This document shows, piece after piece, positions 26,107-34,439 of a stretch of DNA of 64,000 nt (position 1 is its first letter; the number at the start of each line of letters is the position of its first letter). The notes under the pieces were generated by a model, which did no database searches, had not been told where the DNA came from, and was given only the letters and a program-made list of their open reading frames with translations. Position numbers and translations under genes: made by a program. This stretch comes from Peptoniphilus_A harei_B (GTDB lineage Bacteria > Bacillota > Clostridia > Tissierellales > Peptoniphilaceae), in NCBI GenBank assembly GCA_032560695.1, contig JAWGHR010000004.1, positions 62,001 through 126,000 of the forward strand, in the 5' to 3' direction.

Positions 26107-28056
26107 TTAAAATTCTTGGATTTTTCTTCTAATGTTTTCTTTAGTGAAACCAAATCTTTCAAAGACTTCAGCGCCCTTTCCACTTGCTCCAAAGGTATCA
26201 ATGGAAATTGCCATACCCTTCATGCCAATGTACTTGTGCCAACCAAAGGATGATAGGGCTTCAAGTGAAATCCTCTTAGTAATGTTTGATGGAAGAATTT
26301 CTTCCTTATAGTCAGAAGATTGAGCATCAAAAAGTTCCATAGAAGGCATTGAAACCACACGAACTCCCTTGAGTCCTTCTGCTGCTTCAAGAGCAAGAGA
26401 AACTTCTGAACCTGTAGCGATTACAATTTTTTCAAGTTCTCCCTCTTCCTTCTTAATTATATAGGCACCTCTTTGAATATCCCTTGAAGAATTTTCAAGT
26501 TGTGGAAGATTTTGTCTTGATAGGGCAAGAACAAAAGGCGTGCTCTTTGCATTGAAGGCTAGGTTAAGTGAAGCTGCAGTTTCACGTCCATCAGCAGGTC
26601 TTAATACAACAATTCCTGGAATAGACCTTAACATTGCAAGGTGTTCAATTGGTTCGTGAGTAGGTCCGTCTTCCCCAACTCCAATGGAGTCGTGAGTGAA
26701 GATGTAGACATTTGGAATATTCATAAGGGCTGCAAGCCTTATTGTTGGTTTTAAGTAGTCACTGAAAACCAAGAAAGTTGAAGCATAAGTCCTTAGACCT
26801 CCATGAAGAAGGATTCCGTTAGTAATTGCACCCATGGCATTTTCACGAACACCAAAAGTTATGTTTCTTCCAAGTCTATTATCAGCTGAGAAATATTCTT
26901 CTCCCTTTAGCATAGTCTTGTTTGATGGACCAAGGTCAGCTGAGCCACCAAAGATGTGGATGTTGTCCTTGGCAATCTTGTTTAAAACTTCGCCAGAGAT
27001 TGCACGAGTTGCCATGTCCTTATCAAAGGAATCGTAGTAGGAATCTTCTAATAATTCCTTCTTTTCTTGGTTGAAGGCAGCAAGATAGTCTTCATATTCC
27101 TTAGGATACTTAGCAGCATATTCTTCTTCAATTTTTTTCTTTTCATTTACCTTTGCAGTGTTTTCTTCCACGATTTTTTGGAAGTGAGCCTTCACATCTT
27201 CTGCTATATGAAAATCTTCATCAGGAAGTCCAAAGAATTCACGAGTTGACTTTCTGTCTTCCTTGCCAAGAGGTTCGCCGTGAGCCTTTGCAGAATCTTC
27301 TCTTGGTGATCCGTAGCCAATTTTTGTCTTCACTTCAATAAGTGAAGGCTTGTCAGATTTTTTTGCCTCTTCAATTTTTGAATTTATTTCATTTAAGTCA
27401 TTTCCATCTTCTACTACAAAAGTGTCCCAGCCAAGAGCCTTGTACCTGTCACAAACATTTTCTGAGAAGGCAAGATCAGTTGATCCTTCAATGGAAATTT
27501 TATTTGAATCGTAAAGAACGATTAGTTTATTGAGTTTTAGTGTGCCAGCTAGTGATGATGCTTCGTTAGAAATTCCTTCCATTAAACATCCATCCCCAAC
27601 TAGGGCGTAAGTATAGTGGTCAACAAGTTTTAAGTCATCCTTGTTGTAAAGAGCTGCAAGTTTTTCTTCTGCTATAGCCATACCAACTGCCATGGCTATC
27701 CCTTGGCCAAGAGGTCCAGTAGTTGCCTCAACACCCCTAGTGTGACCGTACTCTGGGTGACCTGGTGTTCTCGAGTCAAGTTGTCTAAAGTTTTTTAAGT
27801 CATCAAGACTTAGACCGTAGTCAAATAAGTAAAAAAGTGAATATAAAAGAGCAGATCCATGTCCTGCAGAAAGGACAAACCTATCCCTATTTTTCCAATC
27901 CAAGTCCTTAGAATCTCTTAGTAGATGATTCTTAAAAAGAACATAGGCCATAGGTGCAGCACCAAGGGGTAGACCTGGGTGACCTGAATTTGCATTTTCA
28001 ATTTGATCAACAGACAGCATTCTCAAAGTATTAACTGCTTTATTTTCGATATTCAA
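26107..28056 (-). CDS. tkt: Transketolase
   Basis: This TPP enzyme moves two-carbon units in the non-oxidative pentose phosphate pathway. About 649 residues. N-terminal: NTLRMLSVDQIENANSGHPG and the TPP motif GDGCLMEGISNEA (GDG...N). Middle: FGVRENAMGAITNG and DSIGVGEDGPTHEPIEHLA. A C-terminal transketolase domain follows. TTG 28056 (then NIENKAVNTL) is preferred, because GAGGAGAG lies before it and the family usually starts here. A GTG at 28071 that overlaps the upstream stop is the alternative. It is co-transcribed with the tagA-like gene. Confidence 0.93.
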   Translation of the reverse strand: MNIENKAVNTLRMLSVDQIENANSGHPGLPLGAAPMAYVLFKNHLLRDSKDLDWKNRDRFVLSAGHGSALLYSLFYLFDYGLSLDDLKNFRQLDSRTPGHPEYGHTRGVEATTGPLGQGIAMAVGMAIAEEKLAALYNKDDLKLVDHYTYALVGDGCLMEGISNEASSLAGTLKLNKLIVLYDSNKISIEGSTDLAFSENVCDRYKALGWDTFVVEDGNDLNEINSKIEEAKKSDKPSLIEVKTKIGYGSPREDSAKAHGEPLGKEDRKSTREFFGLPDEDFHIAEDVKAHFQKIVEENTAKVNEKKKIEEEYAAKYPKEYEDYLAAFNQEKKELLEDSYYDSFDKDMATRAISGEVLNKIAKDNIHIFGGSADLGPSNKTMLKGEEYFSADNRLGRNITFGVRENAMGAITNGILLHGGLRTYASTFLVFSDYLKPTIRLAALMNIPNVYIFTHDSIGVGEDGPTHEPIEHLAMLRSIPGIVVLRPADGRETAASLNLAFNAKSTPFVLALSRQNLPQLENSSRDIQRGAYIIKKEEGELEKIVIATGSEVSLALEAAEGLKGVRVVSMPSMELFDAQSSDYKEEILPSNITKRISLEALSSFGWHKYIGMKGMAISIDTFGASGKGAEVFERFGFTKENIRRKIQEF

Positions 28057-28067
28057 AATTACTCTCC

Positions 28068-28820
28068 TCACTCAACTGAATTTTTATCTCTCATTACTGC
28101 CAACAAAAACTTTGGCAAATCAATTTGCCTCTTAATCCTAGATGGATTTTTTATAAGCCTATAAAGCCACTCAAGGCCTAGCTTAATAAAAATATCTGGG
28201 GCCCTGTTTGCCCTGCCCGATAAAATATCTAGGACTCCACCATTTCCAATAATAACCTTGGCATTTATATCATCCTTCCATGCGTCAATCCACTTTTCTT
28301 GACGAGGAAAACCAAAGCCAACAAATACAATGTCAATTTTCTTGGAATTTATTTCTTTAATTATATCTTCTTCAACGCTAGACTTCTCACCATCTAGCTT
28401 GGAATTGAAATATCCATTGTGAAAACCTGCAACCTTAAGATTCTTATACTTTTCATTGACAGCACTTGCCGCATCCTTTGCAACACCTTCCTTGCCACCT
28501 AAAAAATATAAATTAAGACCCATCTCGTCAGCAAGCTTAAGCAGCTTAATAGAAGTGTCAAAACCTGTGACCCTTTCCTTTAAAGGCTTTTTCCTAAGTT
28601 TTGACGCATAAATAAGACCAATCCCATCAGCAAGGACTAAATCCCCTGAGTTAATAAGCTTCCTAAGATTTTCGTCCCTCTTAGCTGCCATTACGATTTC
28701 AGTATTTGGCGTGTAAATTTTTTTAAGCGAATTCCCCTTTAGGAAGTCCCTTAAAATATTTTCACACTCAGAATTATCAATGTTAAAAATTTCAACTCCA
28801 AAAATTTTTACTTTCTTCAT
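28068..28820 (-). CDS. WecG/TagA/CpsF-family glycosyltransferase
   Basis: This 250-residue cytosolic, membrane-associated enzyme family transfers an N-acetylaminosugar to a lipid-linked precursor, as in TagA of wall teichoic acid synthesis. Recognisable segments are DLVLADGIGLIYASKLR, RVTGFDTSIKLL, LYFLGGKEGVAKDAA and VFVGFGFPRQEKWIDAW. ATG 28820 is used because GGAGAG precedes it. No other teichoic acid genes are in the window. It lies directly upstream of tkt, which it overlaps or nearly touches. Confidence 0.88.
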   Translation of the reverse strand: MKKVKIFGVEIFNIDNSECENILRDFLKGNSLKKIYTPNTEIVMAAKRDENLRKLINSGDLVLADGIGLIYASKLRKKPLKERVTGFDTSIKLLKLADEMGLNLYFLGGKEGVAKDAASAVNEKYKNLKVAGFHNGYFNSKLDGEKSSVEEDIIKEINSKKIDIVFVGFGFPRQEKWIDAWKDDINAKVIIGNGGVLDILSGRANRAPDIFIKLGLEWLYRLIKNPSRIKRQIDLPKFLLAVMRDKNSVE

Positions 28821-28942
28821 AAATCTCTCCGCTAATAAGTTTATCACATAGACAAGAGCTTTTCTATTATTTATGTTTTATAAAATTTAAATTTTATAAA
28901 TTAATTTGCAAGAAGCTCACAAGAATAAATTTTAAATTTCTA

Positions 28943-28973
28943 CAAAAAAAAGACTACCTCTTACGAGATAGTC
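28943..28973 (-). terminator. Terminator of mazF
   Basis: On the minus strand GACTATCTC pairs with GAGGTAGTC and is followed by eight T. Confidence 0.85.
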
Positions 28974-28991
28974 AATATGTATGTTGCCCAA

Positions 28992-29336
28992 TTACTTTAT
29001 CGCCAAGCTAACTTTTATTGCTGCGTCAATCTCTCCTATGACATCCTTGTCGAATTTACCGATCTTCTCTCTCAACCTTTTTTTGTCGATTGTCCTCAGT
29101 TGCTCCAGAAGAATTACAGAATTCTTGGGCAGTGGAACATCTTTAGCTTTTACATTAACATGGGTTGGTAACTTCGCCTTGTTAAGTTGAGATGTAATTG
29201 CAGCTACAATTAAAGTAGGCGAATACTTGTTTCCAATGTCATTTTGAACAACAACTACGGGCCTTACTCCTCCCTGTTCCGACCCAATAACTGGCGACAG
29301 GTCGGCATAGAATATGTCCCCTCTTCTTATCATCAT
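28992..29336 (-). CDS. MazF/EndoA-type mRNA interferase
   Basis: This is a 114-residue PemK/MazF-fold endoribonuclease (as EndoA in Bacillus) that cuts mRNA at short motifs. Diagnostic parts are RRGDIFYADLSPVIGSEQGG, RPVVVVQNDIGNKYSPTLIV and the C-terminal EQLRTIDKKRLREKIGK. The ATG follows AAAAGGTG. In many Firmicutes the antitoxin gene mazE lies just upstream. Here the 130 bp upstream contain only promoter-like sequence (TATAAT) and no short antitoxin frame, so the antitoxin is elsewhere or absent. Confidence 0.9.
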   Translation of the reverse strand: MMIRRGDIFYADLSPVIGSEQGGVRPVVVVQNDIGNKYSPTLIVAAITSQLNKAKLPTHVNVKAKDVPLPKNSVILLEQLRTIDKKRLREKIGKFDKDVIGEIDAAIKVSLAIK

Positions 29337-29468
29337 AACTTTTCACCTTTTAAGGTAAGAGAGAATTAAAAGATTGATCTATGAGCAACCTTTATATCAT
29401 TCTATCATATTTCTTCTTATTATATACACTATTCAAAAAATTTTTTGAGCTTTTTACTTGCAAGTCAC

Positions 29469-30656
29469 TTACTTTTCTTCAAAAAGTTTAAAGACCACAT
29501 CGAGTCCTTCTATTAGGTCTCTTGCCCTTAGGCTGGTCTTTGAATTTTTTCTTGCGAAGACATCACCTGAGAGTCCATGAATGTAAACTCCAAGCCTTGC
29601 CGCATCATAAAGGTCATAATTTTTCATCATGGCAGAGATTATCCCCGTCAAGACGTCTCCCGATCCACCTGTTGCCATGCCAGAGTTTCCTGTTTTATTT
29701 ACGTAAGTTTTCTCTCCATCTGTGACAAGAGTCTCATGACCCTTTAGGACTAGGATGACCTTATATTTTTTTGCAAATTCTTCTGCCACTGCCTTGCGAT
29801 TGTTTTTTATTTCTTCTAAAGACAAACCAGTTAACCTTGCAAACTCTCCCTCATGTGGTGTTAAGATTGTTGTGAAGTCTTTTCTTTCTTCTAATAATTT
29901 CAAATTTTTTGACAAGATGTTTAAGCCATCTGCATCTATTAGAAGGTTTTTTTCAATTTTTATTGTTATCTTAAAGACTTCTTGTCCATAAGTTCCAAGT
30001 CCCATACCTGGTCCCATGGCTATGACGTCAAGTCCTTTAATAAATTTTTCCATTTCTTCTAGGTCATCAAAGGTCTTTGCTATGGGCTCAATGAATTTTA
30101 TAGACATGATGTCAAAGATTTCTCTTGGGACTATATTGTAGACAAGTCCTGCACCAGATTTTAAGGCAGCATTTGATGATAGGTAAGAGGAGCCCGTCAT
30201 CCCCATGGACCCACCAAGGATTCCAATTTTTCCAAAGTCTCCCTTGTGACCAAAGTCGTCTCTGTCCTTCCAAAGGGATTTCATTTCTTCATCTAAAATT
30301 ATTTCTTCTAAATTCTTTTTCAATAAGTTTTCTCCATCAAGCTTTGCCACTGCCACTGCATAACCTCTTTCATGACTGATAGATAAATCAAATTTCATAT
30401 CAAAGACTTCTGCGTAAGGAGCATCTCCCTTGTATTTTATTTTTATGTCCTTAAAAGAAATTTTTCCGATGCCTGTGCCAAGGGCCTTTGCCACAGCTTC
30501 CTTGGCAGCAAAAATTCCCCCTGCTCTCTCGTAGGGTTCTTTTCTTTTTTTTATTCTTTCTATCTCTTCTTCGTTAAAAACTTTGTGAAGAAATTTTTCA
30601 TTTTCATCAATTAATTTTTTTATCCTAGAGATTTCTACTATATCTATGCCTAACAT
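29469..30656 (-). CDS. Holo-ACP synthase fused to ADP/ATP-dependent NAD(P)H-hydrate dehydratase
   Basis: Residues 1 to about 120 are an AcpS-type phosphopantetheinyl transferase: MLGIDIVEISRIKKL, AAKEAVAKALGTG and DLSISHERGYAVAVAKL. The rest is a ribokinase-like NnrD domain: GKIGILGGSMGMTGSSY, LLIDADGLNIL, LTPHEGEFARLTG and GNSGMATGGSGDVLTGI. NnrD repairs damaged NAD(P)H hydrates. The partner epimerase domain (NnrE) is missing. ATG 30656 is used, with GGTGATAAG upstream; an in-frame extension further upstream lacks a ribosome site. AcpS and Nnr genes are often adjacent in Firmicutes, but a single frame is unusual. Confidence 0.9.
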   Translation of the reverse strand: MLGIDIVEISRIKKLIDENEKFLHKVFNEEEIERIKKRKEPYERAGGIFAAKEAVAKALGTGIGKISFKDIKIKYKGDAPYAEVFDMKFDLSISHERGYAVAVAKLDGENLLKKNLEEIILDEEMKSLWKDRDDFGHKGDFGKIGILGGSMGMTGSSYLSSNAALKSGAGLVYNIVPREIFDIMSIKFIEPIAKTFDDLEEMEKFIKGLDVIAMGPGMGLGTYGQEVFKITIKIEKNLLIDADGLNILSKNLKLLEERKDFTTILTPHEGEFARLTGLSLEEIKNNRKAVAEEFAKKYKVILVLKGHETLVTDGEKTYVNKTGNSGMATGGSGDVLTGIISAMMKNYDLYDAARLGVYIHGLSGDVFARKNSKTSLRARDLIEGLDVVFKLFEEK

Positions 30657-30666
30657 CTTATCACCA

Positions 30667-30695
30667 TTGACTTTTATTTTATTTTCGATTATTAT
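30667..30695 (+). promoter_or_regulatory. tyrS: Promoter of the tyrS T-box transcript
   Basis: TTGACT (30667-30672) and TATTAT (30690-30695) are separated by 17 bp, just ahead of the leader and divergent from the AcpS-NnrD gene. Confidence 0.7.
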
Positions 30696-30699
30696 AACA

Positions 30700-30846
30700 T
30701 AAATAGTATGAATATAAGACGTTGAAGATATACAGTAAGCGAAAGCTGAATTACAATATTGGAGTCTATTGATTTTTGAGGCCTCGGCGAAGAAAGGTGG
30801 TACCACGAATGCGTCCTTTCATTCACGGGGCTCTTTTTATTTTTTT
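30700..30846 (+). promoter_or_regulatory. tyrS: T-box riboswitch of tyrS with an ultrashort Stem I
   Basis: The leader has AGTA (30734-30737), then a three-pair AGC-GAAA-GCT cap. GAA (30748-30750) and the candidate tyrosine specifier TAC (30752-30754) follow. The T-box AAAGGTGGTACCACGAA starts at 30793, followed by a terminator hairpin and T run. The long distal Stem I arm, with its AG bulge and GGTGNGA loop, is absent. TGGT fits discriminator A73 of tRNA-Tyr. Confidence 0.85.
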
Positions 30847-30856
30847 GGAGGAATTT

Positions 30857-32083
30857 ATGGAAAATGTATTCGATATTTTAAGCGAGAGAGGTTACTTAGA
30901 CCAATGCACTTACGAAGACGAGCTAAGAGAAATGCTTGGCAAGGAATCAGTTCCTTTTTACATTGGCTTTGATGCAACTGCTGACTCTCTAACTCTTGGA
31001 CACTTTATCCAAATTAGGGTTATGCAACACATGCAAAATGCTGGTCACGTGCCTATAGCTCTACTTGGTGGTGGAACTACAACTATTGGTGACCCATCAG
31101 GCAAGTCCGACATGAGATCTCTTATGGATAGGGAAACAATTGACTACAACGCAAGAAGATTTAAGGAGCAAATTTCTAACTTCTTAGATTTTTCTGATGG
31201 CAAGGGCTACATCGAAAACAACGCCGACTGGTTAACTAAGTTAAACTTCCTAGACTTTGTAAGAGAAATTGGTATCCACTTCTCTGTTAATAGGATGCTA
31301 CAATTTGATTGCTACAAGAACAGGATGGAAGAAGGACTTACTTTCTTCGAATTTTCTTACATGCTTATGCAATCCTACGACTACCTATACCTATACAGGA
31401 AGCATGGTTGCAAGCTAGAAGTTGGTGGATCTGACCAATGGTCCAACATACTTGGTGGTTATGAACTTGTTAGAAAACTTGAAGGCGACAAGGTTTATGC
31501 CATGACTTTTAAACTTCTTACTACTGCAGCTGGAATCAAGATGGGTAAGACTATGGCTGGAGCAATTTGGCTTGACCCAGAAAAGACTACACCTTACGAA
31601 ATGTTCCAATACCTAAGAAACTGCGACGACAGAGATGTTATTAAGTTCATGAAGCTTCTAACTATGCTTCCACTTGATAAGATTGCTGAATACGAAAAAT
31701 TAGAAGGTGCTGAAATAAATAAGGCAAAAGAAGTTCTTGCTTACGAAGTTGTAAAGGACGTTCACGGAGAAGAAGCTGCTAAGGCTGCTCTTGATGCATC
31801 TCACTCCCTATTCGGTGGCGACAAGGCATCAGAAGACATACCAGCAACTGAATTTGAAGCTGCAAAGTTTGACGAACCTGTGGGAATCCTAAACCTTATG
31901 ACAGAGCTTGGACTTATCAAGACAAACTCTGAAGGTAGAAGACTTATCCAACAAGGTGGCGTAAGCATTGATGATGAAAAAATAACTGATCCTAAACTTG
32001 AAATCACAAAAGACAACTTCAAGGACGGAGAAATTATTATTAGAAAGGGTAAAAAAGTTTACCACAAGGTTATTATAAAGTGA
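30857..32083 (+). CDS. tyrS: Tyrosyl-tRNA synthetase
   Basis: This class I synthetase charges tRNA-Tyr in the cytoplasm. The 408 residues show YIGFDATADSLTLGHFIQIR (HIGH-like motif as TLGH), GDPSGKSDMRSLM and VGGSDQWSNILGGYELVRK. The KMSKS-like loop reads KMGKT. A C-terminal S4 RNA-binding domain (LIQQGGVSIDDEKIT) follows. The start is ATG 30857 directly after TTGGAGG; an upstream in-frame start would translate the T-box. Expression is controlled by the T-box leader. pepD follows after 7 bp. Confidence 0.95.
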   Translation: MENVFDILSERGYLDQCTYEDELREMLGKESVPFYIGFDATADSLTLGHFIQIRVMQHMQNAGHVPIALLGGGTTTIGDPSGKSDMRSLMDRETIDYNARRFKEQISNFLDFSDGKGYIENNADWLTKLNFLDFVREIGIHFSVNRMLQFDCYKNRMEEGLTFFEFSYMLMQSYDYLYLYRKHGCKLEVGGSDQWSNILGGYELVRKLEGDKVYAMTFKLLTTAAGIKMGKTMAGAIWLDPEKTTPYEMFQYLRNCDDRDVIKFMKLLTMLPLDKIAEYEKLEGAEINKAKEVLAYEVVKDVHGEEAAKAALDASHSLFGGDKASEDIPATEFEAAKFDEPVGILNLMTELGLIKTNSEGRRLIQQGGVSIDDEKITDPKLEITKDNFKDGEIIIRKGKKVYHKVIIK

Positions 32084-32090
32084 GGTTAAG

Positions 32091-33482
32091 ATGAATTTAG
32101 AACCAAAAAAAGTTTTTGATTATTTTGAAGAGTTATCACAAATCCCAAGAGAATCTGGTAACGAAAAGGGAGTTTCTGACTTCCTAAAGAAGTTTGGAGA
32201 AGAAAAAGGATACAAAGTCGTACAAGATGACAGCCTAAATATTATTATGGAAGTGCCTGCTACAAAGGGCATGGAAGACAGACCTAAGGTTATCCTACAA
32301 GGTCACATGGACATGGTTTGCGAAAAGGGCAAGGACTCAAAACACAATTTTGAAACTGACCCAATTGAACTTATTGTTGATGGAGATTCTCTCCACGCCA
32401 ACGACACAACTCTTGGAGCAGACAACGGAATTGGCGTTGCCATGGCAATGGCTCTTGCAGAAGAAGAACATGGTCCATTAAAGATAATCGTAACTGTATC
32501 AGAAGAAACTGACATGCACGGCGCCAAAGACCTTGATGCAAAGCATCTTGAAGGCAAGTACCTAATCAACATTGACTCAGAAGAAGAAGGTGTCCTTACA
32601 GTTTCATCTGCAGGGGGAAAACTTCTAAAGTCAAAATTTGTTTTCAAGGAAGAAGATTACACTGGCAAGGCCTTTGACCTTCACCTTCACGGCTTCTTAG
32701 GTGGCCACTCTGGTATGGAAATTGCCAACAACAGAGGCAATATGATCAAGGTCATAGCTGAAATCCTTAATAAGCTTGATGGTGCAAAATTAATAGACAT
32801 CAACTGTGGAACAAAACAAAATGCCATTCCAAGAGAAGGTAAGCTTGTCCTTGTGGCAGATGAAGAAGCTCTTAATGAAGCTATTGAATTTGTAAAAGAA
32901 AAATTCAAAGACGTGGCAGGAGAACTTGTTATTGAATGCAAAGAAACTTCTCACGATGGAAAAGTTTTAACTCCTGATGACACTAAAAAACTTGCAAACT
33001 ATTTGTTAGAACTTCCAACTGGTCCACACACTTTCTTAAATGAGGCCAAAAAAGTTCTTGAATCATCATCAAACCTTGCAATAGCAAAAAAACTTGATGA
33101 CGCAATTGAAGTTTTTGTTTCACTTAGATTTGCATCCTCTTCACTTTCAGAAGAATTTGGCAAGATTTACTTGGATATAGTTGAAAAATATGGCTGTCAA
33201 GCAGAATTCATCAACCCTTATCCAGAATGGGAATACAGAAAAGAATCTGACTTTAGAGAAATCGTAAAGAAGATCTACAAGGAAATCACAGGCAAGGAAA
33301 TGGAAGAAGAGTTCACTCATGGTGGACTTGAATGCGGCGTCTTCTACAAGAAGAATAGCGACTTAGACATTATCTCCATTGGTCCAGACACTGTTGGAGC
33401 TCACACACAAAAGGAAACTCTTTCAATTTCATCAACAAAGAGAGTTTACGACCACCTTGTAAAAGTTCTAAAGGCTCTTTAA
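32091..33482 (+). CDS. pepD: Aminoacyl-histidine dipeptidase (M20 family)
   Basis: This cytosolic zinc dipeptidase (Xaa-His dipeptidase, carnosinase-like) has 463 residues. Motifs: VILQGHMDMVCEKGK with zinc ligand His, HANDTTLGADNGIGVAMAMA with the bridging Asp, VSEETDMHGAKDL with the catalytic Glu pair, and FTHGGLECGVF near the end. The ribosome site is GTGAGGTTAAG. It is co-transcribed with tyrS, a plausible source of tyrosine and other amino acids from peptides. Confidence 0.93.
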   Translation: MNLEPKKVFDYFEELSQIPRESGNEKGVSDFLKKFGEEKGYKVVQDDSLNIIMEVPATKGMEDRPKVILQGHMDMVCEKGKDSKHNFETDPIELIVDGDSLHANDTTLGADNGIGVAMAMALAEEEHGPLKIIVTVSEETDMHGAKDLDAKHLEGKYLINIDSEEEGVLTVSSAGGKLLKSKFVFKEEDYTGKAFDLHLHGFLGGHSGMEIANNRGNMIKVIAEILNKLDGAKLIDINCGTKQNAIPREGKLVLVADEEALNEAIEFVKEKFKDVAGELVIECKETSHDGKVLTPDDTKKLANYLLELPTGPHTFLNEAKKVLESSSNLAIAKKLDDAIEVFVSLRFASSSLSEEFGKIYLDIVEKYGCQAEFINPYPEWEYRKESDFREIVKKIYKEITGKEMEEEFTHGGLECGVFYKKNSDLDIISIGPDTVGAHTQKETLSISSTKRVYDHLVKVLKAL

Positions 33483-33494
33483 TAAAAATAATTT

Positions 33495-33523
33495 ATGGCT
33501 GTCAGTTTGGCAGCCATTTTTTA
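33495..33523 (+). terminator. Terminator of tyrS-pepD
   Basis: ATGGCTG pairs with CAGCCAT and is followed by TTTTTT. Confidence 0.85.
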
Positions 33524-33550
33524 TTTGACTTGATTTCCTTTTAAAGACAT

Positions 33551-33576
33551 AAAAAAAGAAACCCACAAGGGTTTCA
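33551..33576 (-). terminator. Terminator of the RsbW-like gene
   Basis: On the minus strand GAAACCC pairs with GGGTTTC around TTGT and is followed by seven T. A further 80 bp separate it from the gene. Confidence 0.75.
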
Positions 33577-33662
33577 AATAATTTCTATAAATTAAAATTT
33601 TCAAAAAACTTATAAACTATGGTCTACACAAATTATGTATGAACTTATAAGCCGCCAGGTCT

Positions 33663-34088
33663 TCAAAGATTTTTAATTGCAATGACTTCGTTTTGATTTA
33701 GGATAAGTTGGTCTGTTAGGGCTTCAACAATTAATAAACCTCTGCCACTGCACTTTTTTTCTCCACAATCATACAAAGAAGTGTCGTGATCTACGCCCAT
33801 CCCCTCGTCAGAGACAATAATTTTTAAAAAGTCGTCTTTTAAGACTAACTTTAAACAGACCTTCTTGTTGAGGTCTTCTTGATTGCCATGGACTGCTCCA
33901 TTTATGACAAGTTCATTTAAAATAACTTTTATATCAAATAATTTTTCTTGGTCAGTAATGTAGGGATTTAAATCCATAATGGCTGAATCCAAAAAGCCCT
34001 TTATTAGAGATAAATCGCTATTAACAAAACCCTTAAATCTATATAAAGTATCCATAATTCTCACTCCATCTATTAAGAAAATACCCAT
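33663..34088 (-). CDS. RsbW/SpoIIAB-like anti-sigma ATP-binding protein
   Basis: The 141-residue product is a GHKL-fold ATPase of the HATPase_c_2 type found in anti-sigma kinases. KVILNELVINGAVHGN is the N box, IIVSDEGMGVD the G1 box and CSGRGLLIVEALTD the G2 region. The cognate sigma factor and anti-anti-sigma factor are not adjacent, so it is an orphan. Start 34088 has AAAGGAGAG upstream. Start 34055 (MDTLYRFKG) also has GGAGTGAG and would give 130 residues. It may also act in another signalling switch. Confidence 0.75.
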   Translation of the reverse strand: MGIFLIDGVRIMDTLYRFKGFVNSDLSLIKGFLDSAIMDLNPYITDQEKLFDIKVILNELVINGAVHGNQEDLNKKVCLKLVLKDDFLKIIVSDEGMGVDHDTSLYDCGEKKCSGRGLLIVEALTDQLILNQNEVIAIKNL

Positions 34089-34162
34089 TAGATCTCTCCT
34101 TTAAACCCCAAAAGCTTGACATAGATTAATTTTAAAATTTTACTGTATTATATTTAGCAATT

Positions 34163-34171
34163 TGTTATAAT
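34163..34171 (+). promoter_or_regulatory. Extended -10 promoter of rubredoxin
   Basis: TGTTATAAT lies about 50 bp before the rubredoxin start. A TTGACA at 34116-34121 is too far upstream to pair with it. Confidence 0.45.
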
Positions 34172-34219
34172 GTTATTAAGCTTGCAAAAAGCATAAATTT
34201 TATTAGGAGGAAGATAAAT

Positions 34220-34381
34220 ATGAAAAAATACGAATGTACACTTTGTGGATATATCTATGATCCTGAAGTAGGCGACGAAGATAACGGCGTTAAGGCTGGT
34301 ACTCCATTTGATAAGCTACCAGAAGATTGGGTTTGCCCACTTTGTGGAGCTGAAAAAGCAGACTTCGAACCTGTTGAATAA
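34220..34381 (+). CDS. Rubredoxin
   Basis: This 53-residue iron protein carries single electrons in anaerobes, often to oxygen- or peroxide-detoxifying enzymes. Two CXXC motifs bind the Fe: Cys6/Cys9 (ECTLCGYIYDPEVGD) and Cys39/Cys42 (DWVCPLCGAEKADFE). These are the standard rubredoxin signatures. The ATG follows AGGAGGAAG. It is monocistronic with a good terminator. Its redox partner (rubrerythrin, desulfoferrodoxin or a reductase) is not in the window. Confidence 0.95.
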   Translation: MKKYECTLCGYIYDPEVGDEDNGVKAGTPFDKLPEDWVCPLCGAEKADFEPVE

Positions 34382-34389
34382 TAATATTA

Positions 34390-34415
34390 AGGAAGGCTTA
34401 GGCCTTCTTTTTTTT
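34390..34415 (+). terminator. Terminator of rubredoxin
   Basis: GAAGGC pairs with GCCTTC around a short loop and is followed by eight T. Confidence 0.9.
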
Positions 34416-34439
34416 GTGCAGTTTTAAGAATTTAAATTT

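Noticed and set aside
29469..30806. Upstream extension of the AcpS-NnrD frame to 30806
   Set aside because: The extra residues have no resemblance to AcpS and no ribosome site, and they would overlap the divergent tyrS leader.
30776..30856. N-terminal extension of tyrS
   Set aside because: The frame would translate the T-box and terminator; the real ribosome site and conserved start are at 30857.
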